Below, piece after piece: positions 24,735-33,865 of a stretch of 39,795 nucleotides of DNA. The notes under the pieces are model-generated. The model was not told the DNA's origin, did not search any database, and saw only the letters and a list, made by a program, of their open reading frames with translations. The DNA is from Planctomycetia bacterium (lineage in GTDB: Bacteria; Planctomycetota; Planctomycetia; Pirellulales; UBA1268): NCBI GenBank assembly GCA_021414115.1, contig JAIOPD010000006.1, forward strand, positions 1 to 39,795, given 5' to 3'. How positions within the stretch are numbered: position 1 is the first letter of the stretch; the number at the start of each line of letters is the position of its first letter. Made by a program: the position numbers and the translations under genes.

Positions 24735-26567
24735 ATGGTCCTCGAAGAACAAATACCGCAGTTCACCGCGTGGATTGGTCCGGCATTGCTCCGCTACGCG
24801 GCGGCAGCCAGCATCTCGCTGCTGATCGCGGCCATTCTGGCCTGGCTCGTGCAGGCGATCGCGAATGGGCCGCTCGCCGCCGGAGATCGGGTCTACCGCG
24901 GGCTGCTCGCGGGCCTGGCTGACGTGTCGCTGCCGTCGCCGCGGCGGGTGTGGGCGCTGGCGCGGCTGGCGATCCAGGAGTCGCTGCGGCGCAACGTGCT
25001 CGTCGTGCTCGCGCTCTTTGCGCTGATCATCCTGTTCGCCGGCTGGTTTCTCGATCCGGCGAGCGTCGATCCGGGGCGGCTCTACATCGGCTTCATTCTC
25101 AGCGCCACCAACCTCCTCGTCTGCCTGGTGACGCTCGTGCTGTCGGTCTTCAGCCTGCCCGCGGACATCAAGTCGCGGACCATTCAGACGGTCACGACCA
25201 AGCCGGTGCGGACATCCGAGATCGTCCTGGGACGCATGCTCGGATTCGCTGCGGTGGGCACCTGCCTGCTGGCACTCATGGGGCTGGCGGGCTGGGCCTT
25301 CGTGGTCCGGAGCGTGAGCCACGGCCACACGCTCGAGGCGGAAGACGTGTTCGAGGCGACCGATGGCGACGGTGCACCGGCCGGAGCCGAAGGGCGGACG
25401 AGCCGCGACCGGGGACATCGTCATCGCGTCATACTCGATGCGGGGGGCAGCGGAATCGCCGAAACCACCCAGGGGCATCGGCACCAGGTCAGCGTGTCGG
25501 GAACGACGGCCACCGGAGAAAAGACCTTCGCTGTCGGCCCGGCGATCGGCCTGCTCGAGGCCCGCCGGCCGCTCCGAGGCACGCTCCGCTTCCTTGACCG
25601 CGACGGCCGTCCGGCCACAAAGGGTATCAGCGTGGGATCGGAGTGGGCCTACCGGCAGTACATCGAAGGAGGCAGCGCCGCAGCCGCGATCTGGACGTTC
25701 GAGGGGGTGTCGCCGGGAGATTTTTCCGAGGGCCTCCCGCTGGAAATGACCGTGCGGGTGTTCCGCACCTACAAGGGCGACATCGAGGAGGGGATCCACG
25801 GCACCGTGCAGATCCGCAATCCCACGAGCGGCCTGCGCAGTGAATCGCTGCCGATCGTCGCCCGCGAGTTCACGATCGACTCGCTGCTCATCCCCCGGCG
25901 GATCAACACCGTGCTGGCCAACGGCGAGTTGCAGGAGGTCGATCTCTTCGACGATCTGGCCTCCGACGGCCGCATCGAGGTCTGGCTGCAGTGCCTCGAA
26001 CCGGCCCAGTACTACGGCGTGGCACAGGCCGATTTCTACCTGCGGGCGGGGGACGGATCGTTCGCTCTCAACTACGCCAAGAGTTGTGTCGGCATCTGGT
26101 TCTGCATGCTGCTCGTCACGGCGCTCGGGGTGATGTTCAGCACGTTCCTGTCCGGCCCGGTCGCCCTCCTGGCCACGATCGCGACCCTCATGATCGGTCA
26201 GTTCCGCGAGTTCATCGCCCGGCTCTTCGAGAGCCAGGTGACCGGCGACGCCACGATCGTGCCCGGTGGGGGGCCGATCGAGTCGCTCTATCGGATCGTG
26301 ACCCAGACCAGCATCACCATGGAGCTCGACCCGACGCCGGCCGTGTCGGCGATGAAACTGGTCGACACGATCCTCCTGGCGCCGATGCGGATCGCCGCCG
26401 GAATCTTCCCGTCGCTGTCATCCCTCGGCACGAGCGACTTCGTGGCCGGAGGCTTCGACATCCCCGGCGATCTGCTGGGGGCCCATGCCTGCGAGACGTT
26501 GGGCTACGTGCTGGCATTCTTCGTGGCCGGCGTGTTCTGCCTCAAGGCCCGGGAGGTGGCGTCATGA
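24735..26567 (+). CDS. ABC-2 type permease with large extracytoplasmic insert
   Basis: The 610-residue protein has hydrophobic segments near 20-43, 85-110, 118-140, 165-190, 437-460, 467-488 and 580-605. Between the fourth and fifth lies a block of about 240 residues (190-435) that would face outside the cytoplasm. It includes beta-rich text (LPLEMTVRVFRTYKGDIEEGIHGTVQIRNPTSG) and two GHRH motifs 30 residues apart (GHRHRV and GHRHQV). FSLPADIKSRTIQTVTTKPVRTSEIVLGRMLG is a typical ABC-2 cytoplasmic loop. It follows the ATPase by 9 bp and overlaps the next gene by 4 bp. Ordinary ABC-2 permeases are about 250-400 residues, so the insert is a distinct addition. Confidence 0.88.
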   Translation: MVLEEQIPQFTAWIGPALLRYAAAASISLLIAAILAWLVQAIANGPLAAGDRVYRGLLAGLADVSLPSPRRVWALARLAIQESLRRNVLVVLALFALIILFAGWFLDPASVDPGRLYIGFILSATNLLVCLVTLVLSVFSLPADIKSRTIQTVTTKPVRTSEIVLGRMLGFAAVGTCLLALMGLAGWAFVVRSVSHGHTLEAEDVFEATDGDGAPAGAEGRTSRDRGHRHRVILDAGGSGIAETTQGHRHQVSVSGTTATGEKTFAVGPAIGLLEARRPLRGTLRFLDRDGRPATKGISVGSEWAYRQYIEGGSAAAAIWTFEGVSPGDFSEGLPLEMTVRVFRTYKGDIEEGIHGTVQIRNPTSGLRSESLPIVAREFTIDSLLIPRRINTVLANGELQEVDLFDDLASDGRIEVWLQCLEPAQYYGVAQADFYLRAGDGSFALNYAKSCVGIWFCMLLVTALGVMFSTFLSGPVALLATIATLMIGQFREFIARLFESQVTGDATIVPGGGPIESLYRIVTQTSITMELDPTPAVSAMKLVDTILLAPMRIAAGIFPSLSSLGTSDFVAGGFDIPGDLLGAHACETLGYVLAFFVAGVFCLKAREVAS

Positions 26568-28105
26568 ACGCATCACGCGGAGAGCCGCGTCGTCCGGCGG
26601 GACCGTCGTGGCTGGGACTGAGGCCGGGCACGCTTCTGGCGCTGGTCGCGATCGCCATCCTGCTGGTGCCACTGTCGGCGCTCAGTCAGCCGGCCGACTC
26701 GTCGAGTCCGGGTGGCCTTCTGGCCCGCCTGCGGGCCCGGTTCGGGCTCTCGCAGGCGAACCTCGGTGAGGTCGATCCTACGAGCGAGACGATGCGGTTC
26801 GCCACGCTCGGACTGAAGAACATCGCCGTGACGCTCCTCTGGGATCGGGCCAACCACTACAAGAAGGTCGAGGACTGGGCTAACCTGTCGGCGACGCTGG
26901 AGCAGATGACGAAACTGCAGCCCAACTTCTACTCCGTCTGGGACTTTCAGGCGCACAACCTCTCCTACAACATCTCGGTCGAGTTCGACGATTATCGTGA
27001 CCGGTACGCGTGGGTGATGAAGGGGATCGAGTTTCTTCGTCAGGGCATCTCCCACAACACCCGCGAGCCACGGCTGCTCGGCCGCATGGGCTGGTTCATC
27101 GGCCAGAAGATCGGCAAGTCGGACGAGAAGGCGCAGTTCCGCAGGCTGTTCAAGGCCGACGACGACTTTCACGACCGCGACGACCCCGATCGCACGCTCC
27201 CGGAGCGTGACAACTGGCTGGTGGCCCGAGGCAAGTATCGGGCCGGGCAGCGGCTCGCCGATTCCGGGGCGACGCTCAAAACCACGCCGCTGATCTTCCA
27301 CAGTGAGCCGATGATGACGGCGATCAATTACGCGCGGGCCCTGGAGGAGGACGGGGAGTTCGGTCCTGCCGCCAAGGACGCCTGGAAACTGGCCAACGAG
27401 GAGCTCGGGCGGTTTGCCGAGCGGGACATCCCGACGAGCTGGGGCGTGCCAATCCAGTTGCGGCTGCGCGAGGCCGAGGAAAAACGGGCCGGCCAGTTGG
27501 CCGAGGAACTGGAGCAACTTCTGCCAGGCCAGTTCGCGGCGGTCGTCGAGTCGCGGCGTCAGGCGCTGACTGCGGAGCAGCGGACGGCGCTCGACGTGCC
27601 GCCGCTGGAACGAACCGAGGCCCAGCACCAGCTCGCCGCGGCGGCGACGAGCCAACTGGCCGTCACCTGGAAGAACGTCGCTCGCCAGGCCCCGGCCGAC
27701 GTCCGCGAGCGGGCGGAGAAGCTGGTGCGGGAACACACTGAGGCCCAGGAGCGGGCGACCATGATTGACCGCTACCGCGACATCGTGAATTTCGACTTCT
27801 GGAAGGCTTCCTGCGAGGCGGAGATCACCGACGCCGCCCTGCGGGCGCGGGCGGCTGTCTGGCGTGCCGACCGGGAGTTTGACGGCGCCCGGCTGCAGGC
27901 CGCCAAGCAGGCGTACGAGGAGGCGTTCAAGGCCTGGCGGGAGGTGCTCGACGAATCGAAGGTACTCCGCGAGGACCAACTCACCGCCGACGACATCGCG
28001 GAGGTGGTCGATCGCTATCGAAAGGTGCTCGAGCAACTCGACGAGTCGTTCCCGTCGGCGTTCGTCCTCCAGGACGTGCTCGACCGCGCCGGCCCTCGGC
28101 AGTAG
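26564..28105 (+). CDS. Anchored alpha-helical (TPR-like) protein of the ABC operon
   Basis: The 513-residue protein has one N-terminal membrane segment at about 22-40 (TLLALVAIAILLVPLSALS), then mostly helical, charged sequence. The region about 75-160 (LLWDRANHYKKVEDWANLSATLEQMTKLQPNFYSVWDFQAHNLSYNISVEF) resembles tetratricopeptide-type pairs with conserved Trp and Tyr. The C-terminal part (about 270-500) is rich in Glu, Ala and Arg and likely helical or coiled. I do not recognise a named family. The ATG at 26564 overlaps the permease stop (ATGA), so it is coupled to the transporter. It may be the extracytoplasmic or adaptor partner of the exporter; that is inference from the operon. Confidence 0.8.
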   Translation: MNASRGEPRRPAGPSWLGLRPGTLLALVAIAILLVPLSALSQPADSSSPGGLLARLRARFGLSQANLGEVDPTSETMRFATLGLKNIAVTLLWDRANHYKKVEDWANLSATLEQMTKLQPNFYSVWDFQAHNLSYNISVEFDDYRDRYAWVMKGIEFLRQGISHNTREPRLLGRMGWFIGQKIGKSDEKAQFRRLFKADDDFHDRDDPDRTLPERDNWLVARGKYRAGQRLADSGATLKTTPLIFHSEPMMTAINYARALEEDGEFGPAAKDAWKLANEELGRFAERDIPTSWGVPIQLRLREAEEKRAGQLAEELEQLLPGQFAAVVESRRQALTAEQRTALDVPPLERTEAQHQLAAAATSQLAVTWKNVARQAPADVRERAEKLVREHTEAQERATMIDRYRDIVNFDFWKASCEAEITDAALRARAAVWRADREFDGARLQAAKQAYEEAFKAWREVLDESKVLREDQLTADDIAEVVDRYRKVLEQLDESFPSAFVLQDVLDRAGPRQ

Positions 28106-28122
28106 GAGTCGCTGGTCGACTC
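28106..28122. terminator. Short hairpin in convergent gap, possible terminator
   Basis: GAGTCG at 28106-28111 can pair with CGACTC at 28117-28122 around a five-base loop. It fills the 26 bp between two converging stops. It lacks a T-run, so it may only slow or separate the two transcripts. Confidence 0.3.
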
Positions 28123-28131
28123 GGCGGCCGG

Positions 28132-29424
28132 TCACGTCGGCTTTGATACGAGCAGCTTGTCGATGCGGCGGCCATCCATGTCGACCACCTCAATCTCGAG
28201 GCCCCTCCACTGGAGCCTGTCGCCCGCCGACGGGATCCGTTCGAGTTCCGCCAGCACCAGGCCCGACACCGTGGAATACTCCCGGGGCAGCGGCTCGACC
28301 TTGATGTCGAGCCGCTTCACGAGGTCCTCGATGCCGGCACTTCCATCGACGAGCCACGAGCCATCCTCGCGTCTGACGAAGATCTCAGTGTCGCCCCTCC
28401 GGTGTTCGTCGTGGATCTCGCCGACGAGTTCCTCCATTACGTCCTCGAGTGTGACCAGGCCCTCGGTGCCGCCGTATTCATCGAGCACGATGGCGAGCTG
28501 GTTTCGCTCCTTCTGGAACAGCTCGAGCAGACGGTTGAGGGGCATGGTCTCGGGCACGAAGATCGGGCGGTGGAGCATCTTGCGGAGCTCGATCGGCCAG
28601 CCCATCCACGTGGTGCGGAGCACGTCTTTGATCGAGACGTAGCCGATGATGTGGTCGAGCGACCCCTCGTAGACGGGCAGTCGGGAGCACCCCGCCATCG
28701 CAATCGCCCCGAGGATCTCTGCCTGAGGCGTGTCGATGTCGAGCGCATCGAGGTCGATGCGGGGCCGCATGATGTCGCGCACGTTCCGCTCGCCGAGCCT
28801 CAGGGCCTCGCTGGCGACCGATTGCTCAACCGCCTCGAGCAGCCCCTCGGCGCGACCGGTCTCGAGAAGGTGTTCGATGTCGTCGACCGAGACGCTGGGC
28901 TCCGTTTGCTTGCCGGCACCGAGCAGGTATAGCACCGCCGACGACGCCAGGCTCATGCCCCACACAAGCGGCCTGGCCACCCAGGCGAAGAGCTGCATCG
29001 TGGGGGCTGCGAGCCTGGCGAACGACTCGGCTCTGCGGAGCGCAAGCCGTTTCGGCACGAGTTCGCCGAAGAGCAGGGTCACGAACGACAGGAGCATCAC
29101 GAACACGGTCAGCGCGATCGGTCGGGCTGCGGTCGCCAGCGCCGGAGGCCCCTTCTCGGCGATCCAGGTCGTCACATCGCTCACCAGCCGATCGCCGCCG
29201 TACGCCGCGGCGAGCGTGCCGACGAGCGTGATGCCGATCTGCACCGTCGGCAGAAAGCGATCGGGACTGGACGCAAGTTCGAGGGCGGCTTTCGCCCGCC
29301 GGTCACCCTGATCGGCCATGGCCCGCAGGCGGCCGCGGCGGCTGGCCACGATCGCCATCTCGGCACCGGAAAAGAATCCGTTGGCAAGAATCAGCGCGAG
29401 GACAATCAGGATTTCCGTGAGCAT
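28132..29424 (-). CDS. CNNM/CorC-type CBS-domain membrane protein
   Basis: The 430-residue protein has a DUF21 transmembrane domain at about 1-175, containing ANGFFSGAEMAIVASRRGRLRAMADQG and FVTLLFGELVPKRLALRRAE. A CBS pair at about 205-325 includes RNVRDIMRPRIDLDALD and LAIVLDEYGGTEGLVTLEDVMEELVGEI. A CorC/HlyC domain at about 345-425 includes LVDGSAGIEDLVKRLDI. This is the CNNM family, related to magnesium or cobalt export and often called hemolysin-like. The C-terminal part (YSTVSGLVLAELERIPSAGDRL) is standard. It is downstream of proB by 42 bp. Confidence 0.93.
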   Translation of the reverse strand: MLTEILIVLALILANGFFSGAEMAIVASRRGRLRAMADQGDRRAKAALELASSPDRFLPTVQIGITLVGTLAAAYGGDRLVSDVTTWIAEKGPPALATAARPIALTVFVMLLSFVTLLFGELVPKRLALRRAESFARLAAPTMQLFAWVARPLVWGMSLASSAVLYLLGAGKQTEPSVSVDDIEHLLETGRAEGLLEAVEQSVASEALRLGERNVRDIMRPRIDLDALDIDTPQAEILGAIAMAGCSRLPVYEGSLDHIIGYVSIKDVLRTTWMGWPIELRKMLHRPIFVPETMPLNRLLELFQKERNQLAIVLDEYGGTEGLVTLEDVMEELVGEIHDEHRRGDTEIFVRREDGSWLVDGSAGIEDLVKRLDIKVEPLPREYSTVSGLVLAELERIPSAGDRLQWRGLEIEVVDMDGRRIDKLLVSKPT

Positions 29425-29466
29425 GGTCGGCCGGCAGGGGGGCGTGGGGCGGCGGGGAGTCCGCAG

Positions 29467-30627
29467 TTAGCGCGTGGTGGCCTCGTCGCGATTGATCACC
29501 GCGAGGTTGTCTCGATGAACGACCTCCTCGTAGGGAATGGAACCGAGCATCTCCGCGATCCGTTCCGTCCGCAGTCCGGCGATCCGGCGGAGATCGTCGG
29601 CGGCGTAATTGACGAGGCCCCGCGCGAAGACGCGGCCGTCCGCGGCGGCCAGGGCGACCACGTCGCCGGTCGTGAAGTCGCCTTCGAGACTGCGAATGCC
29701 CGCGGCGAGCAGGCTGCGGCCCCCCGTCACCACCGCGTCGCGGGCGCCGGCGTCGACCACCACCGTGCCCCGGGCGTCCGCCGACCAGCCGAGCCACCGC
29801 TTCCACGCCGGCATCGTTTCCGTCCGACCGGTGAACAGGGTGCCGATCGGATCGCCACGGCAGATTCGCTCGAGGACGTTGTCATCACGGCCCGAGGCCA
29901 CGATGCAGCTGCCCCCGGCCTCGGTGATCATCCTGGCGGCGGCGATCTTGCTGGCCATGCCCCCCTTGGAGAGTCCTCCCAGCCGGTCCTGGGCGAGGCC
30001 GGCGATGCTCGCGTCGATACGGGGCACATGCTGCAGGATCACGGCACCGGCCTCCGAGGGATGACGGTCGAAGAGGCCTTCGACGTCGGAGAGCAGCACG
30101 AGCAGCGGGGCCCCGAGCAGCGTGGCCACGAGGGCTGCCAGCCGGTCGTTGTCGCCGAAGGACGTGCGGAGCTCCTCGACGCTCACCGTGTCGTTCTCGT
30201 TGATCACCGGCACCGCGCCGAGGTCGAGCAGGGTCAGGAGCGTGTTGCGAATATTGAGGTAGCGGGCCCGGTCCTGGAGGTCGTCGGCCACGAGCAGGAC
30301 CTGTGCCACGTGCCGGCCGCGGCCGCGAAGCGCCCGTTCGTAGGCCTCGATCAGGCAGCTCTGGCCAATGGCAGCCACGGCCTGGAGCCGGGCCAGCTCG
30401 GAGGGCCGGCGGGTCAGTCCGATGCGGCCCATGCCGGCGCCAACGGCGCCCGAACTGACGAGCACGACCCGGCGGCCATTCGCCGTGATGGCGTCGATCT
30501 GGCGGCCCAGCGATTCGATGCGGGCGGTGTCGAGCAGACCATCGGGCCCCGTGAGCACGCGCGTACCGACCTTGACGACGACGAGTTCCGCGGCGGAGAT
30601 GATCTGCTGACGGATCGGATCGATCAT
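29467..30627 (-). CDS. proB: Glutamate 5-kinase
   Basis: The 386-residue protein phosphorylates glutamate in the first step of proline synthesis. [11 protein letters not shown] near the N-terminus is the amino-acid-kinase motif, followed by [28 protein letters not shown] and a [18 protein letters not shown] block in place of the usual GTGGM..K form. The C-terminal PUA domain lies at about 290-365 ([27 protein letters not shown]). ATG 30627 gives the normal N-terminus; the frame is open upstream but without similarity. It starts 205 bp from purF in the opposite direction. Confidence 0.93.
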   Translation of the reverse strand: MIDPIRQQIISAAELVVVKVGTRVLTGPDGLLDTARIESLGRQIDAITANGRRVVLVSSGAVGAGMGRIGLTRRPSELARLQAVAAIGQSCLIEAYERALRGRGRHVAQVLLVADDLQDRARYLNIRNTLLTLLDLGAVPVINENDTVSVEELRTSFGDNDRLAALVATLLGAPLLVLLSDVEGLFDRHPSEAGAVILQHVPRIDASIAGLAQDRLGGLSKGGMASKIAAARMITEAGGSCIVASGRDDNVLERICRGDPIGTLFTGRTETMPAWKRWLGWSADARGTVVVDAGARDAVVTGGRSLLAAGIRSLEGDFTTGDVVALAAADGRVFARGLVNYAADDLRRIAGLRTERIAEMLGSIPYEEVVHRDNLAVINRDEATTR

Positions 30628-30832
30628 GGCGGCGAGGGGGGTGGGCGTCCGTTCGTGGGAGCGGCGCAAAACGGCGTATCGTACCCTCGCGGAGGGATGC
30701 GGGGCCACCCGGCGATGCCGGCCTCGACCACGGCCTGCTATGCTTTTGTTTCGTGGACGAATCCCAGCCGCGATCGCATCCTCCGCCCCATCGTCTGGGG
30801 GCGGCGCGGCAGCCCGCCGAGGCCAACCTTCG

Positions 30833-32401
30833 ATGAGTGATCTGCATCACGAGTGCGGCCTGGCCGCGATCTACCACCTGGTGAGTGACGAGCCGAGTCC
30901 CCTCTGTCCGGCGCAGGGGCCCGAGGAGGTGTCGCGGCTCGTGCCCCGGATGCTTCTCGACATCCAAAACCGCGGTCAGCTCTCCGCGGGGATGACGGTC
31001 TGGAATCCCGATCGCAGCCAGCTCCTCGCCACCTACAAGGAAGTGGGGAGCGTCAGCGAGGTATTTCGGATGAGCCACCGGGGCAAGTACGAGAGCCTGA
31101 TGGAGCAGCACACCGGGCGGGCCGCCATCGGCCACGTTCGGTATGCCACCTGCGGCGCCGAGGACCGCGGCTACGCCCAGCCGCTCGAACGGCCACATAT
31201 CCAGAAGCGGAAGTGGTTTGCCTTCGGCTTTAACGGCCAACTGGCCAACTACCCTGAACTGCGGGCCGAGATTCTGGCCACGGACGACAGCCATCTCGCC
31301 CGGGACAACGACACCGAAGTGATCATGCACGCGATCGGCCAGGAACTGTCGGGCGACGCTGATCCCGATCCGATCGAGTTGCTCGCCGCGATCTCGGCCC
31401 GCTTCGACGGCGCCTGGAACATCGCCCTGCTCGACGCCTGCGGCAGGCTCATCGTGGCCCGCGACCCGAGAGGCATCCGGCCAATGGAGTATGCGCGGCT
31501 CGGACCGCTCGTCGCGGCGGCGAGCGAGAGCGTGGCCCTGCTCAACCTCGGCTTCCCGGCCGAGTCGATCCGCTCCCTCGAACCCGGCACGGCGCTGATC
31601 GTCGATGGCACGAACGTGCGGGTGGAGCGGTTCGCCGAAACGCCTCGCAAGGCCCACTGCTTCTTCGAGTGGATCTACTTCGCGAATGTCGCCAGCACGA
31701 TGGACGAGCGGAGCGTCTACCTCTCGCGAAAGCGACTCGGCGAGGAACTCGCGCGGCTCGAGACGGTGCCGATCGACTCCGACACCGTCGTCGTCCCCGT
31801 GCCCGACACGAGTAAGGCGGCCGCCGATTCGATGGCCTACCGCCTCTCGATTCCCTGCGTCGAGGGGCTGATTCGCAACCGCTACACCGGCCGCACCTTC
31901 ATCGACGCCGCCGCGAGCCGCCGCCAGAAGGCCGAGACGAAATACACGCCCCTCCGCGAGGTGCTCGAGGGCCGGCGGGTGATTCTCGTCGAGGATTCGA
32001 TCGTCCGCAGCACGACGATGAAGGTGCTCGTCGGCCGGATGCGGTCGCTGGGACTCGCCCGGGAGATCCACGTCCGCGTGGCCTGTCCGCCGATCGTGGC
32101 ACCGTGTTTCTACGGCATCGACATGTCGACGATCGACGAACTGTTCGCCCCCGAGTTCCTTCCCGATGGGAAACTCACCGAGGCCGCTCAGAGAGAGATG
32201 GCGGCCCGGCTGGGGGCCGATTCCCTCCGCTATCTGCCGATCGAGGCGGTGGCCCGGTCGATCGGCTTCGATGAGGCCGACCTCTGCCAGGCCTGTCTCA
32301 CGGGGAACTACCCGACACCGGCCGGTGAGCGTCTCTACAAGGTCGCCCTCGCGCAGACCTCCCGCGGCGGCGTGGGCCGGACCTACGAAACCGCCCGGTA
32401 G
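30833..32401 (+). CDS. purF: Amidophosphoribosyltransferase (iron-sulfur type)
   Basis: The 522-residue protein makes 5-phosphoribosylamine from PRPP and glutamine, the first step of purine synthesis. The N-terminal [16 protein letters not shown] puts the catalytic Cys at residue 8, so a seven-residue propeptide must be removed, as in the Bacillus enzyme. The C-terminal half has [17 protein letters not shown], the PRPP motif. Cys residues in [22 protein letters not shown] and the C-terminal [12 protein letters not shown] match the [4Fe-4S] cluster positions of B. subtilis PurF. It is therefore the oxygen-sensitive cluster-bearing subtype. ATG 30833 is chosen because it starts just before the propeptide; upstream frame is not related. 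Confidence 0.95.
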   Translation: MSDLHHECGLAAIYHLVSDEPSPLCPAQGPEEVSRLVPRMLLDIQNRGQLSAGMTVWNPDRSQLLATYKEVGSVSEVFRMSHRGKYESLMEQHTGRAAIGHVRYATCGAEDRGYAQPLERPHIQKRKWFAFGFNGQLANYPELRAEILATDDSHLARDNDTEVIMHAIGQELSGDADPDPIELLAAISARFDGAWNIALLDACGRLIVARDPRGIRPMEYARLGPLVAAASESVALLNLGFPAESIRSLEPGTALIVDGTNVRVERFAETPRKAHCFFEWIYFANVASTMDERSVYLSRKRLGEELARLETVPIDSDTVVVPVPDTSKAAADSMAYRLSIPCVEGLIRNRYTGRTFIDAAASRRQKAETKYTPLREVLEGRRVILVEDSIVRSTTMKVLVGRMRSLGLAREIHVRVACPPIVAPCFYGIDMSTIDELFAPEFLPDGKLTEAAQREMAARLGADSLRYLPIEAVARSIGFDEADLCQACLTGNYPTPAGERLYKVALAQTSRGGVGRTYETAR

Positions 32402-32459
32402 GTTGCATGCGACGTCGGTGAATCACCGTTCGGGCCCGCCGTCGCCGACGTTCGCTGTG

Positions 32460-32470
32460 GGCATCCTGCC
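32460..32470. repeat. Target-site duplication, left copy
   Basis: GGCATCCTGCC is repeated exactly at 33045-33055 and directly borders the inverted ends of the IS remnant. Eleven bases is in the 9-13 bp range reported for IS4-family insertions. Confidence 0.75.
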
Positions 32471-32525
32471 AATCCTGTTCGGCACGGCAGATGCAGGACG
32501 GGGCGAACCGCGTCTGGCCTGGCTC

Positions 32526-32655
32526 GGGGCTCCCCACGCCCTCTCGCCGGACGTTCGTCTCGGCCCTCCAGGCCTCGACTCGCTGCATGTCCGCTGCGCT
32601 TCGCCATCCTGGCTGCGCTTGCTCCCACAGCCCGCTCGAGGGCATGGGCAGCCCC
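32526..32655. repeat. Palindromic dispersed element R, copy 3
   Basis: Arms GGGGCTCCCCACGCCCTC (32526-32543) and GAGGGCATGGGCAGCCCC (32638-32655) pair at 16 of 18 positions. The core has CCGGACGTTCGTCTCGG and GCGCTTCGCCATCCTGGCTGCGC. The copy lies inside the IS remnant, where the C-terminal part of the transposase gene would be expected. Confidence 0.75.
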
Positions 32656-32706
32656 TCGCTGAGTTCCTACCTCGACTGCGCAGCATCGAACCCCGCGTGC
32701 CGATAA

Positions 32707-32946
32707 GGCCGTGGCTTCGCCGACGCGGGCTACCTTCGTGATGTGATGAAGGCATCGAATCGCCGGGCTGACCAGCGATATCAGGATCGGTGCGCAGTGC
32801 TGATCCATGAACAGCCGGCGATTGCCGGCCCTGTTGCGCTCGGTGCCCACCTTGCGGAGCCGCCACAGCAGCGGACGAATCCTCCGCAGGCACTTCAGTC
32901 CCTGCACATCCTTGTCACGGATCTCGCGCTTCCTGCTTGTGGCCAT
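32707..32946 (-). pseudogene. Transposase N-terminal fragment (IS4-like)
   Basis: About 80 residues from ATG 32946 read KDVQGLKCLRRIRPLLWRLRKVGTERNRAGNRRLFMDQHCAPILISLVSPAIRCL in part. The order of blocks (LK.LR.I.PLL..LR.VG..R..AGNR.LFMDQ, then a hydrophobic stretch and SP....L) is that of the N-terminus of IS4-type transposases common in planctomycetes. Similarity stops near 32707, and the catalytic DDE core is absent. The frame remains open beyond this into repeat sequence, which is not transposase. Confidence 0.7.
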
Positions 32947-33044
32947 GCCGGGCACGATACCGCCGCGAGAGCGAGGGCGCAACTCGCCGCAGCCTGCCCG
33001 GACCATCGGTCCTCTGAAGCGCAAACCCCGTGCCGAACAGGATT

Positions 33045-33055
33045 GGCATCCTGCC
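33045..33055. repeat. Target-site duplication, right copy
   Basis: GGCATCCTGCC is identical to 32460-32470. It directly follows the right inverted end of the IS remnant and leads into the right part of R copy 4. Confidence 0.75.
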
Positions 33056-33168
33056 CTCCGCTCACTCGATGCTGGCCACGCTTCGGCATCCATGCCTGTG
33101 CCGGCCAGCAACGCCGGCTCCCGGCGTGTGGGCGGGCCCGAACCTCCCGAACTCGTGGGAGGCCAGGT

Positions 33169-33849
33169 TCACGTCGGCGGAATGACCCGCTCGCAGCCCG
33201 CGGGCCGGTCGTTGCGGTCGAGGGCGGCCCTCCAGACCGGGGCGCCGGCGATCCGGGTGCGGCGCTCGAAGTGGGTGCGGTAGTCGAGGTCGTGTTCCGG
33301 CGTCGGGGCCTCTTCGTCCCGCGGATCGGCGAACAGGCCGGTGGCCTTCGCGAAGGCCATCGACTCGAGGAAGTATTCCTCGACGTCGGTCCAGACGTGC
33401 AGGATGGCACCCGGGGGAAGCACGCGGCCGGCATGCTGCAGGAAGAGTTCCGAGAGCACCCGCCGCTTGCGGTGGCGGGCCTTCCACCACGGATCGGGAA
33501 AGTAGACGTGCATCCCGCCGAGGCAGGCATCGGGAAGCATGCTGCGGACGAGAAATGTCGCGTCGCCGTGGATGATGCGGGCATTGGTGCGGCCGGCTGC
33601 CGCGAGCCTCCCCGCGCAGAGGCGTGCATAGCCCCCGGCGATCTCGGCTCCGAGAAAGTTGCGGTCGGCCGCGTGTGCCGAGGCCGTGGCCAGAAACAAC
33701 CCCTTGCCACTGCCCACCTCGAGTTCGACGGGCGCCGCGGCCGGGAAGACGGAGCCGGGGGCAAAGGGGACGGGCAGCGAATCGAGCGCGAGCAGGTGCG
33801 CCGACAGATCGAGCGACGGGTCAGGCTTTCTCGGTGGACGACGAGGCAT
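33169..33849 (-). CDS. trmB: tRNA (guanine-N7)-methyltransferase
   Basis: The 226-residue protein methylates G46 in the tRNA variable loop. ELEVGSGKGLFLATAS at about 43-58 is the SAM-binding motif I, and FLGAEIAGGYARLCAGRL follows. VYFPDPWWKARHRKRRVL at about 115-132 is the TrmB signature, and LHVWTDVEEYFLESM is another conserved block. The C-terminus, TRYRTHFERRTRIAG-type, ends with TRIAGAPVWRAAL. Length is normal. It follows the FabZ-like gene by 16 bp on the minus strand. Confidence 0.95.
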   Translation of the reverse strand: MPRRPPRKPDPSLDLSAHLLALDSLPVPFAPGSVFPAAAPVELEVGSGKGLFLATASAHAADRNFLGAEIAGGYARLCAGRLAAAGRTNARIIHGDATFLVRSMLPDACLGGMHVYFPDPWWKARHRKRRVLSELFLQHAGRVLPPGAILHVWTDVEEYFLESMAFAKATGLFADPRDEEAPTPEHDLDYRTHFERRTRIAGAPVWRAALDRNDRPAGCERVIPPT

Positions 33850-33865
33850 CAGGAGACCGGGCCGA

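Larger units (their letters stand above)
32471..33044 (-). mobile_element. Decayed IS4-type insertion element (574 bp)
   Basis: Perfect 17-base inverted ends AATCCTGTTCGGCACGG (32471-32487) and CCGTGCCGAACAGGATT (33028-33044) enclose 574 bp. An exact 11 bp direct repeat flanks them. Inside lies an 80-residue transposase N-terminal fragment on the minus strand, starting about 98 bp inside the right end, and R copy 3. A complete IS of this kind is roughly 1.2-1.7 kb, so most of the transposase gene has been lost. It is probably immobile by itself but could be moved by a related transposase in trans. The family call rests on the protein fragment and the 11 bp duplication. Confidence 0.75.
32428..33143. 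repeat. Palindromic dispersed element R, copy 4 (split by an insertion)
   Basis: Outer inverted arms GTTCGGGCCCGCC (32428-32440) and GGCGGGCCCGAAC (33131-33143) pair perfectly over 13 bases but differ in sequence from the arms of copies 1-3. The left core is GACGTTCGCTGTGGGCATCC; the right core is CTCCGCTCACTCGATGCTGGCC, then GCCGGCCAGCAACGCCGGC. Removing the 574 bp insertion and one 11 bp duplicate leaves about 131 bp, the size of the other copies (130-138 bp), with the core in the same order as copies 1 and 2. Confidence 0.75.
32402..33168. other. Gene-free stretch holding a nested repeat and IS remnant
   Basis: This 767 bp gap between purF and trmB has no intact gene. From outside in it holds R copy 4 (32428-33143), an 11 bp duplicated target (32460-32470 and 33045-33055), an IS remnant (32471-33044), R copy 3 (32526-32655) and a transposase N-terminal fragment (32707-32946, minus). 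Several long open frames cross it on both strands but are not genes. Confidence 0.75.

Noticed and set aside
25991-26563. Upstream extension of the TPR-like gene
   Set aside because: It lies inside the permease gene in another frame and codes Arg-rich low-complexity text.
30626-30832. Upstream extension of purF
   Set aside because: It overlaps the proB promoter region and lacks similarity; PurF enzymes start just before the catalytic Cys region.
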